Shown here piece by piece: positions 8,878-19,500 of a DNA stretch of 64,000 bases (position 1 is the first letter of the stretch; every line of letters starts with the position of its first letter). This DNA comes from Culturomica massiliensis (GTDB taxonomy: Bacteria; Bacteroidota; Bacteroidia; Bacteroidales; Marinifilaceae). The stretch is from the NCBI RefSeq assembly GCF_900091655.1, contig NZ_LT594621.1:2500532-2564531 (forward strand), given 5' to 3'. The notes under the pieces are model-generated. The model was not told the origin of the DNA and did not search any database. It was given only the letters and a program-made list of their open reading frames with translations. The translations under genes were made by a program, and so were the position numbers.

Positions 8878-11800
8878 CTAATCCTTGACACAACGGACAC
8901 CGAAATAAAAATTATTTTCAATAGCCACCATAGCCGCATATTTACTTTCAGCCGAAATCGACGTACTGTTTCCGAGATATTGCACGGGACCGTAAAAAAT
9001 AGAATTTGCATTGCCCGCCGTTTGTACCAGACTGACCGTATTGTTGTAATCGACAGCCGTATAATAAGGTATATAAGTCAAGGCATTTGCCGATGTATTG
9101 TTGTTGATATAAGAGGCTTCTTTCCAGGAAGAACACCACCACCAGGCTTTTTCTCCCAAATCGTAATAACCGGTTACCCGTTTCAACTGGGTACTGCCGT
9201 TAGCGGGTGTAGCATTGTAAGAAAAGAAATACCCTCCGGCCGGCAATGCTGAAAAACGACTGGCATTATTCGCCAGCTTGGTATACGGATAAATATGCGG
9301 ATCTGCCTGTGACGCATCTACCCACAGATTGCGCTGACTACGCCAGGATTTACCATCGGTAGATGCCTGCCCCAAATTCAGCCATTCGTTTTCGTTCGGC
9401 ACATGCCATCCGGCAGGACAAGCTCCCTGAATCCGCAGATTCGTTCCGGTTCCCCAAGTACCTACAGCCTGCTTCCAATTGTAAAGGCGGCCGTAGATAT
9501 CGCAATTAGCAACCTCCCCGTCGTAACAACGGCTTCCTACGATCATATAATTCAAATTGTCGGCCATCCAGCAGGACCTTCCGTCGGAAACCGTCCGATA
9601 ACGCTTCCCGTCCCGGGTATCAATCATAATATTCCCGCATTTCCAATCGGCAGCATCCGACAATTGGGCTGCCGGCTCCGCTTCCCGGTACACCTGTACC
9701 GTATCGTAGGCCCGGCAATGCCTCATAAACTCCGCTGCGACCACATACGTTGATTTCCCCGGCGTCAGATAAGCGTATAAAGGTGCTCCGACTTCCGATT
9801 TTTGCAACTTATCCGGCAATACATCGTATCCCACATGCTGCGCCTTCCCCTGGAATAACCAGGAAAATTCCGCTTTCATCGACACATTTACACGTACGCC
9901 CAGGGAATGATCGTACACATCCAGCGTGTCCGTATAACGGTTAAGGTAAATATTGGTATTGAGTACCCTTAGTACCACCGGATCGGACTTAGCATCCGCC
10001 AACTCTCCGTATATCTCCTTTTTAAACCAATATTCCATAATAACATCCTCGTTCGTATTGATATTGACAAACTTGGAATAAGTCAGATTCTGATCGCCCT
10101 TCCCCTCTATCGGTTCCCAGGTACGTCCTTTATTTTCGCTTTTATACCACACGACCGAATAAAGTTTTCCCCTCATTTCTTCCGGCAAAACACCCGATAT
10201 CGTATACACATCCCCGTGACAAATCGTATCGATAGCCATCGTTCCGTCGGCTACCAAAGCCGTAGATATCCCGTTTTGCAGTACGAGATCCAACTTCAAT
10301 GTATTTTGCCGGGCCGTCTGCCCCAATCGGAAAGTAACACAACTATCCCGGGTCGAAATATCCATACTCTTGTAATAATCCCGGCAATAAGTCCGGTTGG
10401 ATACCATCAGTAAATTTTCATCCGTATCCGCCCAACTCCCGCCTTTCAGGATAAAGGCATTGTGATGACGCGGCCAGTAAGCCTCTCCGATATTGGTCTC
10501 ACCATTGGGAGCCAGGTAACAATCTCCGTGCAAATTGGAACTCAATCCACGGAAAAGCCGGCCTTCACTTCCGGCACTATAATAAAGTTCAGATAAATTA
10601 CCGCCGCTTTCCATCACTCCCCAGAAACTCATTCCGGCTGTTTCCCGGCTCGTAGCTCCGGACAGGAAAGCACCCACACGCATCGGTCCCATTATATTTT
10701 TACCGAAATTGACATTGGCCGCCCCATCAGCCGGCCGCTCATAACGTGTTGCCGACTGTAGCAATGTCGTCGCTTCGGTCTTATCCGTAGAGTTCCAGGG
10801 AAAATCACCTCTACCGGTTTCCGTGGGATAAAACGGACGACAAAGTTTCTCATACTCCATCTCCGTCATCGGACGCAAGCCGCTCCAGTCTGCATAAGCC
10901 AACATATCCGCTGCCGTCAGGTAATTACAAGCCAGCGTGGGATCGGTCTTCCCCGCTTCCCGTTTTACATCGAACACCATCGGTTCGTTACTGAAAGACT
11001 TTTTCAATAAAATAATGCCGTTCCGGTAAGAAGGCTTATCCCGGTGATTTCCGAAAACATATTCCCCTTCATTCAAAGCATCCATGGCCGCCCCGATCGT
11101 ACGGGCACGCTGCTGCTGAAGGGTCAGCTTATTCAGGAAAGCGACATACTGTTCCTGACTCACCTCGTATTTCATCACATAAAAAGCCGGATAACCGTTC
11201 GGATAATTGACATCCGTCGTCCCCATCCAATTGTCTCCGTCATCGGCAGCCAAACCGGCAAAAGTTCCCATCACCGTCTGAGGCTCGTGTATTAAAACAC
11301 TGTTGTCGACCAAAGCCTTTAAATCTTCTTCGGCAATCGCCACATTCTTGATCAAAGGCGGATTACCGTCTTTTCCCCCCGGCATATCCACCTGTTCCAC
11401 ATAAATCCGGATATTGAAATAAGCCGTATTATTCGTATTTACCCGCAAAGCCTTAATCGGAGGATAAGTACGGATCAAAGAGGTATCCCAATCCGCAGCA
11501 GTCCCCGCAGGCTTCCCGTTGATGTCGATATCGACCCAATCCCGGGCATCTTTTGTCGTCTGTCCCTGCAACTTCCATTTTGAGGGTACATAACCGGGTA
11601 CACTGGAAATAGCAATGTATTTGATCCGGCGCTCTCTGGCAAAAGAACAAGACCAATATTGATACCCTCTCTCATCCCGCTCGTCCTCTCCGACTTTATC
11701 TCCGTACCAGGCATTTGTCGGCATCCCCGTCTCGGGATTCAAGTCGGTAGAAATATCATTCACCTGATTGGCAGCCATTTTCGGATCGACATACAGAGGC

Positions 11801-12459
11801 CCTCCTTTTACCGAAGATGTAAAATAAGCATCGGCGTAAGGCACTATATCGAATTTTTCCAATAAAGGCAGGTAATTATTCCGGAAATGCTTAACCGCCC
11901 GGTTGTCTCCTATCCGGTAAGCACCCCGCGGTATATACACCATCTCGACAGCCATAGCAGACATCAGCACATTTCCGTCCCGAAAGTCTCCGATACGCAA
12001 ACTATTCGGACGATCCGTAGATTGAATATCCCATTTCAGCGTGACTTCGACGGTAGATGTACCTGTGCCGTCATACTTACGATAAAGAAAAAAACCTTCG
12101 TTGTGATTAACAGTCCCTGTATTGTTCTTCAATTCCAGGGTATAGTTGTCGGAGCTAACGGCATTCCCGGCATCCTGCAGATACACCGGATACCACAATT
12201 CCCCCTCTCCCCGGTACTTATGCCGCAGGGAAACATACACCGCATCATAATTGAATTTATCCCGCCAAGAGTTATCCCATTCCACTGTAAAAGAGAATGT
12301 TGCAACATTCGGCTTACCGACTTCATTCGTAATATTATTCGCCAAAACCCGGACATCTCCCTTTATCCGGACATTATTCGCCATAGTTGGTGCCGTTAAA
12401 AAAAATAACAACACGACCAACAGCCCATGACTTCTTCTTTGTAAATACCACATACACAT
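8878..12459 (-). CDS. SUMF1-scaffold surface protein with FISUMP head, paralogue 4
   Basis: About 1193 residues. Same domain order as paralogues 2 and 3, but a divergent scaffold (MVYIPRGAYRIGDNRAVKHF; GLRPMTEMEYEKLCRPFYP). The discoidin-like insert is recognisable by WKLQG and YFNIRIYVEQ. The C-terminal 250 or so residues are FISUMP (CWMADNLNY, YGRLYNWKQA, QGACPAGWHVPNENEW, FGVRCVKD). The reading frame is open from 12471, but a good promoter -7 box at 12476-12483 would place the transcript start at about 12470. The in-frame ATG at 12459 (or 12453) is therefore the likely start and gives a signal peptide ending near TAPTMANN. This gene has its own promoter, which separates it from paralogue 5 upstream. 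Confidence 0.85.
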   Translation of the reverse strand: MCMWYLQRRSHGLLVVLLFFLTAPTMANNVRIKGDVRVLANNITNEVGKPNVATFSFTVEWDNSWRDKFNYDAVYVSLRHKYRGEGELWYPVYLQDAGNAVSSDNYTLELKNNTGTVNHNEGFFLYRKYDGTGTSTVEVTLKWDIQSTDRPNSLRIGDFRDGNVLMSAMAVEMVYIPRGAYRIGDNRAVKHFRNNYLPLLEKFDIVPYADAYFTSSVKGGPLYVDPKMAANQVNDISTDLNPETGMPTNAWYGDKVGEDERDERGYQYWSCSFARERRIKYIAISSVPGYVPSKWKLQGQTTKDARDWVDIDINGKPAGTAADWDTSLIRTYPPIKALRVNTNNTAYFNIRIYVEQVDMPGGKDGNPPLIKNVAIAEEDLKALVDNSVLIHEPQTVMGTFAGLAADDGDNWMGTTDVNYPNGYPAFYVMKYEVSQEQYVAFLNKLTLQQQRARTIGAAMDALNEGEYVFGNHRDKPSYRNGIILLKKSFSNEPMVFDVKREAGKTDPTLACNYLTAADMLAYADWSGLRPMTEMEYEKLCRPFYPTETGRGDFPWNSTDKTEATTLLQSATRYERPADGAANVNFGKNIMGPMRVGAFLSGATSRETAGMSFWGVMESGGNLSELYYSAGSEGRLFRGLSSNLHGDCYLAPNGETNIGEAYWPRHHNAFILKGGSWADTDENLLMVSNRTYCRDYYKSMDISTRDSCVTFRLGQTARQNTLKLDLVLQNGISTALVADGTMAIDTICHGDVYTISGVLPEEMRGKLYSVVWYKSENKGRTWEPIEGKGDQNLTYSKFVNINTNEDVIMEYWFKKEIYGELADAKSDPVVLRVLNTNIYLNRYTDTLDVYDHSLGVRVNVSMKAEFSWLFQGKAQHVGYDVLPDKLQKSEVGAPLYAYLTPGKSTYVVAAEFMRHCRAYDTVQVYREAEPAAQLSDAADWKCGNIMIDTRDGKRYRTVSDGRSCWMADNLNYMIVGSRCYDGEVANCDIYGRLYNWKQAVGTWGTGTNLRIQGACPAGWHVPNENEWLNLGQASTDGKSWRSQRNLWVDASQADPHIYPYTKLANNASRFSALPAGGYFFSYNATPANGSTQLKRVTGYYDLGEKAWWWCSSWKEASYINNNTSANALTYIPYYTAVDYNNTVSLVQTAGNANSIFYGPVQYLGNSTSISAESKYAAMVAIENNFYFGVRCVKD

Positions 12460-12475
12460 AACCCTTGTCAATCTA

Positions 12476-12507
12476 CAAAAGTAACATGTTTTTATTAATA
12501 TTACAAA
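12476..12507 (-). promoter_or_regulatory. Bacteroides-type promoter for paralogue 4
   Basis: On the minus strand TTTG (12504-12507), exactly 20 bp, then TACTTTTG (12476-12483). This fits the Bacteroides -33/-7 consensus TTTG...TAnnTTTG with 19-21 bp spacing. It lies in the 131-bp gap after paralogue 5 and implies a very short 5' leader. Confidence 0.65.
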
Positions 12508-12590
12508 AAAAGGTTATTATTTTATAATTTTACCACATTCTTTTTTTAGAAATTAAAAAAGAACGATAAATATACATTTTTTTACGTTTT

Positions 12591-15500
12591 TTAATCCAAT
12601 TGAGTGATCCGGACATATCCCTTTCCGGTATGCACTCCTGAACTCATCCCCGCATTTTTAAAATACAAGCCGCTGGAATGTGTAACACAACCGGGATAAC
12701 CGGAAACATAGCCGGAACCGCCGCCACCGCCATGAGCACAGCGGTTAGCCGAACCATTCGTTCCGCCGCCGCCACCGCCATAGTAACCGCCGCCACCACC
12801 ACCGCCATGCAGATAACCGACCCCGCCACGGCCTAAACCGGCAGGCAAACTCGCATTTGCGCTGTATCCGGCAGCCGTCTGTGAACCGCCGCGACCGAAG
12901 GTACCACTGGTATTCGAACCGTTTCCTCCGGTCAATCCGCCACCGGCACCACCACTCCCGGTATGTCCGCCGGATCCACCCCCACCGGCCACCATAATCC
13001 GGGACAATAAACTGGTCTGGTTATCCCAATTTCCTCCTACCAGACGGATATCGGTAGCACCACCTCCCGCCGACGACAAAGTAGCTTCCTGAGAACCAGC
13101 CCCCCCGTTATACCCTCCGGTTGTCGGACTATACGGCGTACGTCCGACATAAATATGAAACTGCTGTACATAATTCAATTCCAATTCACCCCATACATGA
13201 CCGCCCAGACCTCCTACACCTCCTTCCGAATGTGAACCTCCCTGCGACCCCATACACTCCATTTTATATCTTCCCGGCAAAAGGGTCAAGGTACGCGGAG
13301 CACCCGGTTCCAGAAAATACCAATCCCGGAAATCTTCCTTGATGGCCTTTGTATAAACACGATCCGGAAAATCGGCACACGTCAATGTCACCATAATATT
13401 ACACATCGTCTGCGACATCCCGTGAATCTCTCCGGTAAGCGAATCAATTGTCAATGCACCGGGCATACCGCTCGTAATGCTCCAATTTTGCTTATCCGGT
13501 CCTCCCCATGTATTGGCAATATCCCGGATATCCAAATCGCTGTCCTCGGAATCCACATGAAATACCTCATTTCCACTCCAGGGTGCAGATGTCCAGGGAT
13601 TCACCAATATTTGCAACTCCTGACGCTGCTCACATCCTCCCGATTGCGATACGACCAGCTCGATCCGATATTCTCCTCCGTCCAGCCGGCCGTTAATCCG
13701 CAAATCTGCGGTCGATTCCTGATAAAAACTGCTGGCAGCCGTTTCCTTTGTTGCCTTCAAATGCCGGTGGGTATCCATACAATACCAACTGAACTTAGCC
13801 GGTAAAGGAGTCTTCACCTCAAAACCTTTAGCCGCCAAACAGGGCTGCATCGTATCCCTCAACCGGCTTACCCGGTATCCATGCCCCACAACCAAACCGA
13901 CAACTCCGCTTTCTCCCATGGCCGAAGAAGAATAGAAAAAACGCTTGTACAAATATTTTCCCACCACCATCGCAGGTGTCTCCTCCTGCAAACCTGTTAT
14001 TTTAAGATCCCGGCTGTTACTGTTTCCTATACTGCTCCAGGTCATTCCGCCGTCCTTACTCACCATCCATGCATACTGATAGGCAACACGCTCTCCCTGA
14101 GGTAAATCCCCCCGGATCGTATATACCGCTCCGCCGCACACCGTATCGTAAGGAATAATCGTCCCCGACTGACGCCCGCTCTCCAGGGTTAACACAGAAG
14201 GAAAAGAAACCGGTTCCTGCGTAATCCCCAACCGTAAACCCACCGTTGCCTTACGATCCGAAAAATCAGAAAAGTAATCCACTGCCATACTACGATCCGA
14301 AACCGAAAGACAAGACAAGGGTGACTGAAAATCGCCGCCACGGACACCGTAAGCCGATACGACACGGGGCCAGTCCGTCTCTACTACCCTCGCATCTCCG
14401 TTCTCTTCCACCTCTCCGCTACCGTGAACTCCACGCTTCAACTGACGGCCGTAAACCTCCGCATTGCAATAAATCTCGCTCACATTACCGCTTAAATCCG
14501 AAATACCCCAAAAAGAAATACCCGTCGTATGACGGTCATCTCCACGCACAAACAAACCTGCACGGACAGGACCGTCCAAAGCATTGTCCACATTCACATT
14601 ATCTCCGCTGCCATTCACGGATTCACGCTCTGTACCTCCCCCCGATATGCCGCTCAACTTTACGGAAGAAGTTCCCTCCCAGGCATACTCGCCACCCAAA
14701 GGCAAACCAGGATAATACCCACGGCACATCTTCTCGTATTCCAACTCGCTCAACGGACGAAGACCGCTCCACTCCGCATAACTAAGCAAATCACCGACAC
14801 TCAGATAATTACAGGATAACGACTGACCGTCAGAAAGACCGTTCGCCAGATCCGAACGGTTCAGATCGCAAGCAAATACATACGGTAAACCATTATTGAC
14901 AGTACGCTCGTGAAGAACGATTCCGTTACGGTGGGAAGCACGGCTGCGGTCGGCGCCGAAAACATAATCTCCCTCCGAAAGCTTATCCAGATAACCACCG
15001 ATCGTACGCTCATACTGCGCCGGACGGGGAAGCTGGTTCAGAAAGCTAACATACTGCTCCTGTGTCAGCTCGTATTTCATTGCATAAAAACCACGAACAC
15101 CGCTCGGATAGGAAGAAGGCAAAGGAAGGGAAAGACCGTCAACCAAAACAGGACCCGAAGTGTAAACAGCCGACAAATCCGTATCCGTCATCGAAACATT
15201 CGAGATACGGATATTGTTCCATACCCCAGCATTACGGGCCGCATCCACACGGATCCGGTAGTAACGGTAATCACCGGGACGAGCCACACGCAAAACCTGC
15301 TGAACAGGATAAGACTCCGACGATTCGCTCCAGTACTCTGGCCCTCCGTGCCACAAATCATCCCAGGTCTTATTGTCCGCCGAACCTTCCAGATACCACG
15401 TCCCGGAAGGACCCGCATTATACATGCTGCCGAATATGCCAGAAACACCGAAATAAAGTATGCGGCGCGAACTCTTGAAGTCGACAGTCCAGTAAGACGG

Positions 15501-16184
15501 AAAAACGGTACCGCACCAATCGTGACGAGAAGAAGAAGTATAAACACCCTGATTGTAACGGTCTGCAGCACGGTTTGCATGACTCGCTGCACTCTCGCTG
15601 CCGTTACCCGAATAACTGAAATTACTGTTCGTTCCGATTATATCGTATTCTGAAGGAAATACCCCGAAGGCAGGCGAAGAAAAACTACCCGAAGAAACAC
15701 CGTCTCCGGCATAAAAGGGGGAGGTCGGAACATAAACCATCTCCAGACCTTGCAGGCTGTATGGTATATCACCCGACTGCAAAGAAGAGGCTGCGACAGG
15801 ATATTGGGAATTACCCGAAAGCAACCACCGCAAACGCAGACGCACTTCCGAAGGACCCGAGCCCTCCGTCGTCCGGTAAATCATGAGACCCCGGCCCCCG
15901 TTCAGAACCTCACAGGCATACCCTTCTTCCGCCGTATGTGCAGAAGCATCCTCAGACCAGAAGATATGATGCCAGCCCTCGATGGGCTTCGTAAGGAACT
16001 TCCCGAAAAGATAAACGGCATCGTTATTGTACAGATTACGCCACGAATTAGACCATTTCAACGTTACTTCAATATCCGCCGAGCCTTCGGACACGGACAA
16101 TAATTTCACGTGATCCAACCGGAGATTATCCCCCCACGCTGTCAGAAAAAACAAGCAAAAGCAAAAACAGATTAATTTCTTCAT
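12591..16184 (-). CDS. SUMF1-scaffold surface protein with glycine-rich head, paralogue 5
   Basis: 1197 residues when started at the ATG at 16184 (MKKLICFCFCLFFLTAWG, signal peptide). The frame stays open to 16250, but that extension would cross the promoter and has no signal-like sequence. Scaffold type c: SUMF1 entry MVYVPTSPFYAGD, discoidin-like insert (YWTVDFKSSRRILYFGVSG, TWYLEGSADNKTWDD, YRYYRIRVDAA), SUMF1 core (FYAMKYELTQEQYVSFLN, FWGISDLSGNVSEIY, VRGGDF), then Ig-like spacers. From about residue 985 the head matches the ALK/LTK-type glycine-rich family (PF12810-like): YKMECMGSQGG, a Tyr/Gly turn-rich region, TDIRLVGG, RIMVAGGGGSGG and GGGYYGGGGGG. Its scaffold DNA is nearly identical to those of paralogues 6 and 7. 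Confidence 0.9.
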   Translation of the reverse strand: MKKLICFCFCLFFLTAWGDNLRLDHVKLLSVSEGSADIEVTLKWSNSWRNLYNNDAVYLFGKFLTKPIEGWHHIFWSEDASAHTAEEGYACEVLNGGRGLMIYRTTEGSGPSEVRLRLRWLLSGNSQYPVAASSLQSGDIPYSLQGLEMVYVPTSPFYAGDGVSSGSFSSPAFGVFPSEYDIIGTNSNFSYSGNGSESAASHANRAADRYNQGVYTSSSRHDWCGTVFPSYWTVDFKSSRRILYFGVSGIFGSMYNAGPSGTWYLEGSADNKTWDDLWHGGPEYWSESSESYPVQQVLRVARPGDYRYYRIRVDAARNAGVWNNIRISNVSMTDTDLSAVYTSGPVLVDGLSLPLPSSYPSGVRGFYAMKYELTQEQYVSFLNQLPRPAQYERTIGGYLDKLSEGDYVFGADRSRASHRNGIVLHERTVNNGLPYVFACDLNRSDLANGLSDGQSLSCNYLSVGDLLSYAEWSGLRPLSELEYEKMCRGYYPGLPLGGEYAWEGTSSVKLSGISGGGTERESVNGSGDNVNVDNALDGPVRAGLFVRGDDRHTTGISFWGISDLSGNVSEIYCNAEVYGRQLKRGVHGSGEVEENGDARVVETDWPRVVSAYGVRGGDFQSPLSCLSVSDRSMAVDYFSDFSDRKATVGLRLGITQEPVSFPSVLTLESGRQSGTIIPYDTVCGGAVYTIRGDLPQGERVAYQYAWMVSKDGGMTWSSIGNSNSRDLKITGLQEETPAMVVGKYLYKRFFYSSSAMGESGVVGLVVGHGYRVSRLRDTMQPCLAAKGFEVKTPLPAKFSWYCMDTHRHLKATKETAASSFYQESTADLRINGRLDGGEYRIELVVSQSGGCEQRQELQILVNPWTSAPWSGNEVFHVDSEDSDLDIRDIANTWGGPDKQNWSITSGMPGALTIDSLTGEIHGMSQTMCNIMVTLTCADFPDRVYTKAIKEDFRDWYFLEPGAPRTLTLLPGRYKMECMGSQGGSHSEGGVGGLGGHVWGELELNYVQQFHIYVGRTPYSPTTGGYNGGAGSQEATLSSAGGGATDIRLVGGNWDNQTSLLSRIMVAGGGGSGGHTGSGGAGGGLTGGNGSNTSGTFGRGGSQTAAGYSANASLPAGLGRGGVGYLHGGGGGGGYYGGGGGGTNGSANRCAHGGGGGSGYVSGYPGCVTHSSGLYFKNAGMSSGVHTGKGYVRITQLD

Positions 16185-16247
16185 CCTTATCCGATTACTA
16201 CACCATAAACGACAAATACAACCTCTACTTACCCATGATTGGGATTT

Positions 16248-16279
16248 CAAAATTATACTATTTTTTAATAATTTTCAAA
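16248..16279 (-). promoter_or_regulatory. Bacteroides-type promoter for paralogue 5
   Basis: On the minus strand TTTG (16276-16279), exactly 20 bp, then TAATTTTG (16248-16255). This is a full match to TTTG-N20-TAnnTTTG. The predicted start lies about 55-60 nt before the ATG at 16184. Confidence 0.7.
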
Positions 16280-16487
16280 AATTAAATTCACACAGATAAG
16301 TAATCGTTCAAAATCAATTCTCCATTTCAATACGTTAAATATCTGTATACAAATAGCCTACAAAATAATAAAGAAGTCAATAGACTTAAATCCCCCAACA
16401 TTATCCGTACATTTCTATTTTATATGCCAGATTTCTCAAAAACCGACCGGCAACACCGGAAATCTTCTACTTATGATAACTACGTTT

Positions 16488-16572
16488 TAATTTTAAATTG
16501 TAGATTATTCTATAAACCGATTCGTTATCAGATTCATTTAATCTAAAATCGTAAATCTAAAATTTAAAATCT
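16488..16572. repeat. Dispersed AT-rich palindromic element, copy a
   Basis: The left arm is AATTGTAGATT-like and the right arm is AATCTAAAATCGTAAATCT-like. They flank the core CCGATTCGTTATCAG, which is the reverse complement of the CTGATAACGAATC core seen at 61776 and 62288. Confidence 0.65.
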
Positions 16573-16593
16573 ATACACGCAGTCCGCACGGCA

Positions 16594-19500
16594 TCAATTT
16601 TTTAATGTTATCTTAATCTTACCGTATCCTGTCGAAAGGCGTCCATCAATCGCTTCTCCGCCACCTTTCATCACCGTATTGACAAATTTCAACCCGCTGA
16701 AATGCACACTTTGTCCCGTATGGTTTCCGTTGACATCGATAGCATCACAACCGTCGTACCCGCTGATAAAGGAAGAACCGCCACCTCCTCCGGAAGTATA
16801 TTGCGATCCGCCTCCGTAATAACCGCTTCCGCCTCCTGCAGCACAGGTATTGGCATAAGCTCCGGTACCGAAAGAACCGTAAACGCCGTTATTCACACCG
16901 TTGCTTCCTACCTTGTATTGCCCCCCGGCAATCTGACTTCCCCCATAGGAAGTATTATTTACATAGCTTCCACTCCGATTCAACGATGTTCCTCCCGTCA
17001 GACCACCGGCATGCCCGGCTGTCGCTGCCGTTCCGCCACAATTGGGCATCGCTCCGCCACCTCCTCCGGCAATCATGATACGACTACGCAATCCCACTGT
17101 ATTATTCCAGGCTCCTGCCTGTAAACGAATATCCGAAGCACTTCCTCCACGTCCTCCATTATGCCCGCTCCCGGAAAAGGCTCTGCCTCCCCCGTTAAAA
17201 CCTGTTACAGTAGACATTCCGTTTCCATATTCCCCCACATACAAATAAAAATTCTGCATACCGGAAAATCCCATTTCCCCACTCGTATAACCACCGAATC
17301 CTACCGGATTGGACCCTCCACTACCTGCACCGCCGTTGGCTCCCCAACATTCCATTTTATAATCCCCTGTCAAAAGGCAAACGGTCTGATAATTCCCCGT
17401 ATAATTAAAAATACGTTCCTCTTTCATCTCCTTTTTCCATTCCACATCTGGACAATCTTCACATACAAGCCCCACTGTGATACGGCATATTGTATCCGTT
17501 TTTCCGCTCATGATCCCCGTTTCCCGGTCAATCCGATTCCCTCCGACATCGCTGTATATCTTCCACCTCCATACATCCCGCCCTCCCCAGGCGTGAGTCA
17601 CCGCATATTGATCCCCCGTATTATAAGCAAACACCTCCGTTCCTTCAGGAAAAGGATCAACGGTACGCGGAACAGCCAACACTTCCAGCTTTTGCCGGTA
17701 TTCACATGCTCCGGCTACCCGTATACGCAATTCTATATTGTATTTTCCGCTGGGAAGCTCGCGGCCTGTCCGGAAATCATCAGTAGATAGCTCATAATGA
17801 CTCCGGGTCGCGGAAGACGAAAAAGGCTGTAGCTTTTTCCCGTTATCCGCTTCGTACCAATCAAATACCGACGCTAAAGGAGTCGCCACCTCAAAACCGA
17901 CCGACGCTTTACAGGGAATCAGCGTATCCCTCAACCGACTTACCCGGTATCCATGTCCCACAACCAAACCGACAACTCCACTCTCTCCCATGGCCGAAGA
18001 AGAATAGAAAAAACGCTTGTACAAATATTTTCCCACCACCATCGCAGGTGTCTCCTCCTGCAAACCTGTTATTTTAAGATCCCGGCCACTGCCGTTTTTT
18101 ACATTCCTCCATGTCACTCCGTCATCCCGGCTCATCATCCACGCATACTGATAAACCACACCTTCCCCCAAAGGCAAATCCCCCCGGATCGTATATACCG
18201 CTCCGCCGCACACCGTATCGTAAGGAATAATCGTCCCCGACTGACGCCCGCTCTCCAGGGTTAACACGGAAGGAAAAGAAACCGGTTCCTGCGTAATCCC
18301 CAACCGTAAACCCACCGTTGCCTTACGATCCGAAAAATCAGAAAAGTAATCCACTGCCATACTACGATCCGAAACCGAAAGACAAGACAAGGGTGACTGA
18401 AAATCGCCGCCACGGACGCCGTAAGCCGATACGACACGGGGCCAGTCCGTCTCTACTACCCTCGCATCTCCGTTCTCTTCCACCTCTCCGCTACCGTGAA
18501 CTCCACGCTTCAACTGACGGCCGTAAACCTCCGCATTGCAATAAATCTCGCTCACATTACCGCTTAAATCCGAAATACCCCAAAAAGAAATACCCGTCGT
18601 ATGACGGTCATCTCCACGCACAAACAAACCTGCACGGACAGGACCGTCCAAAGCATTATCCACATTCACATTATCTCCGCTGCCATTCACGGATTCACGC
18701 TCTGTACCTCCCCCCGATATGCCGCTCAACTTTACGGAAGAAGTTCCCTCCCAGGCATACTCGCCACCCAAAGGCAAACCAGGATAATACCCACGGCACA
18801 TCTTCTCGTATTCCAACTCGCTCAACGGACGAAGACCGCTCCACTCCGCATAACTAAGCAAATCACCGACACTCAGATAATTACAGGATAACGACTGACC
18901 GTCAGAAAGACCGTTCGCCAGATCCGAACGGTTCAGATCGCAAGCAAATACATACGGTAAACCATTATTGACAGTACGCTCGTGAAGAACGATTCCGTTA
19001 CGGTGGGAAGCACGGCTGCGGTCGGCGCCGAAAACATAATCTCCCTCCGAAAGCTTATCCAGATAACCACCGATCGTACGCTCATACTGCGCCGGACGGG
19101 GAAGCTGGTTCAGAAAGCTAACATACTGCTCCTGTGTCAGCTCGTATTTCATTGCATAAAAACCACGAACACCGCTCGGATAGGAAGAAGGCAAAGGAAG
19201 GGAAAGACCGTCAACCAAAACAGGACCCGAAGTGTAAACAGCCGACAAATCCGTATCCGTCATCGAAACATTCGAGATACGGATATTGTTCCATACCCCA
19301 GCATTACGGGCCGCATCCACACGGATCCGGTAGTAACGGTAATCACCGGGACGAGCCACACGCAAAACCTGCTGAACAGGATAAGACTCCGACGATTCGC
19401 TCCAGTACTCTGGCCCTCCGTGCCACAAATCATCCCAGGTCTTATTGTCCGCCGAACCTTCCAGATACCACGTCCCGGAAGGACCCGCATTATACATGCT

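Larger units (their letters stand above)
16185..16593. other. 409-bp gap between paralogues 5 and 6
   Basis: The longest gap inside the array. It contains the promoter for paralogue 5 (16248-16279) and, at 16488-16572, one copy of the dispersed palindromic repeat. The remainder is AT-rich, with no coding potential that I could see. No strong GC-rich terminator is evident. Confidence 0.7.

Noticed and set aside
12538..12563. Terminator between paralogues 5 and 4 (TTCTTTTTT...AAAAAAGAA)
   Set aside because: The stem is almost entirely A-T and would be too weak; it may only reflect the AT-rich promoter region.
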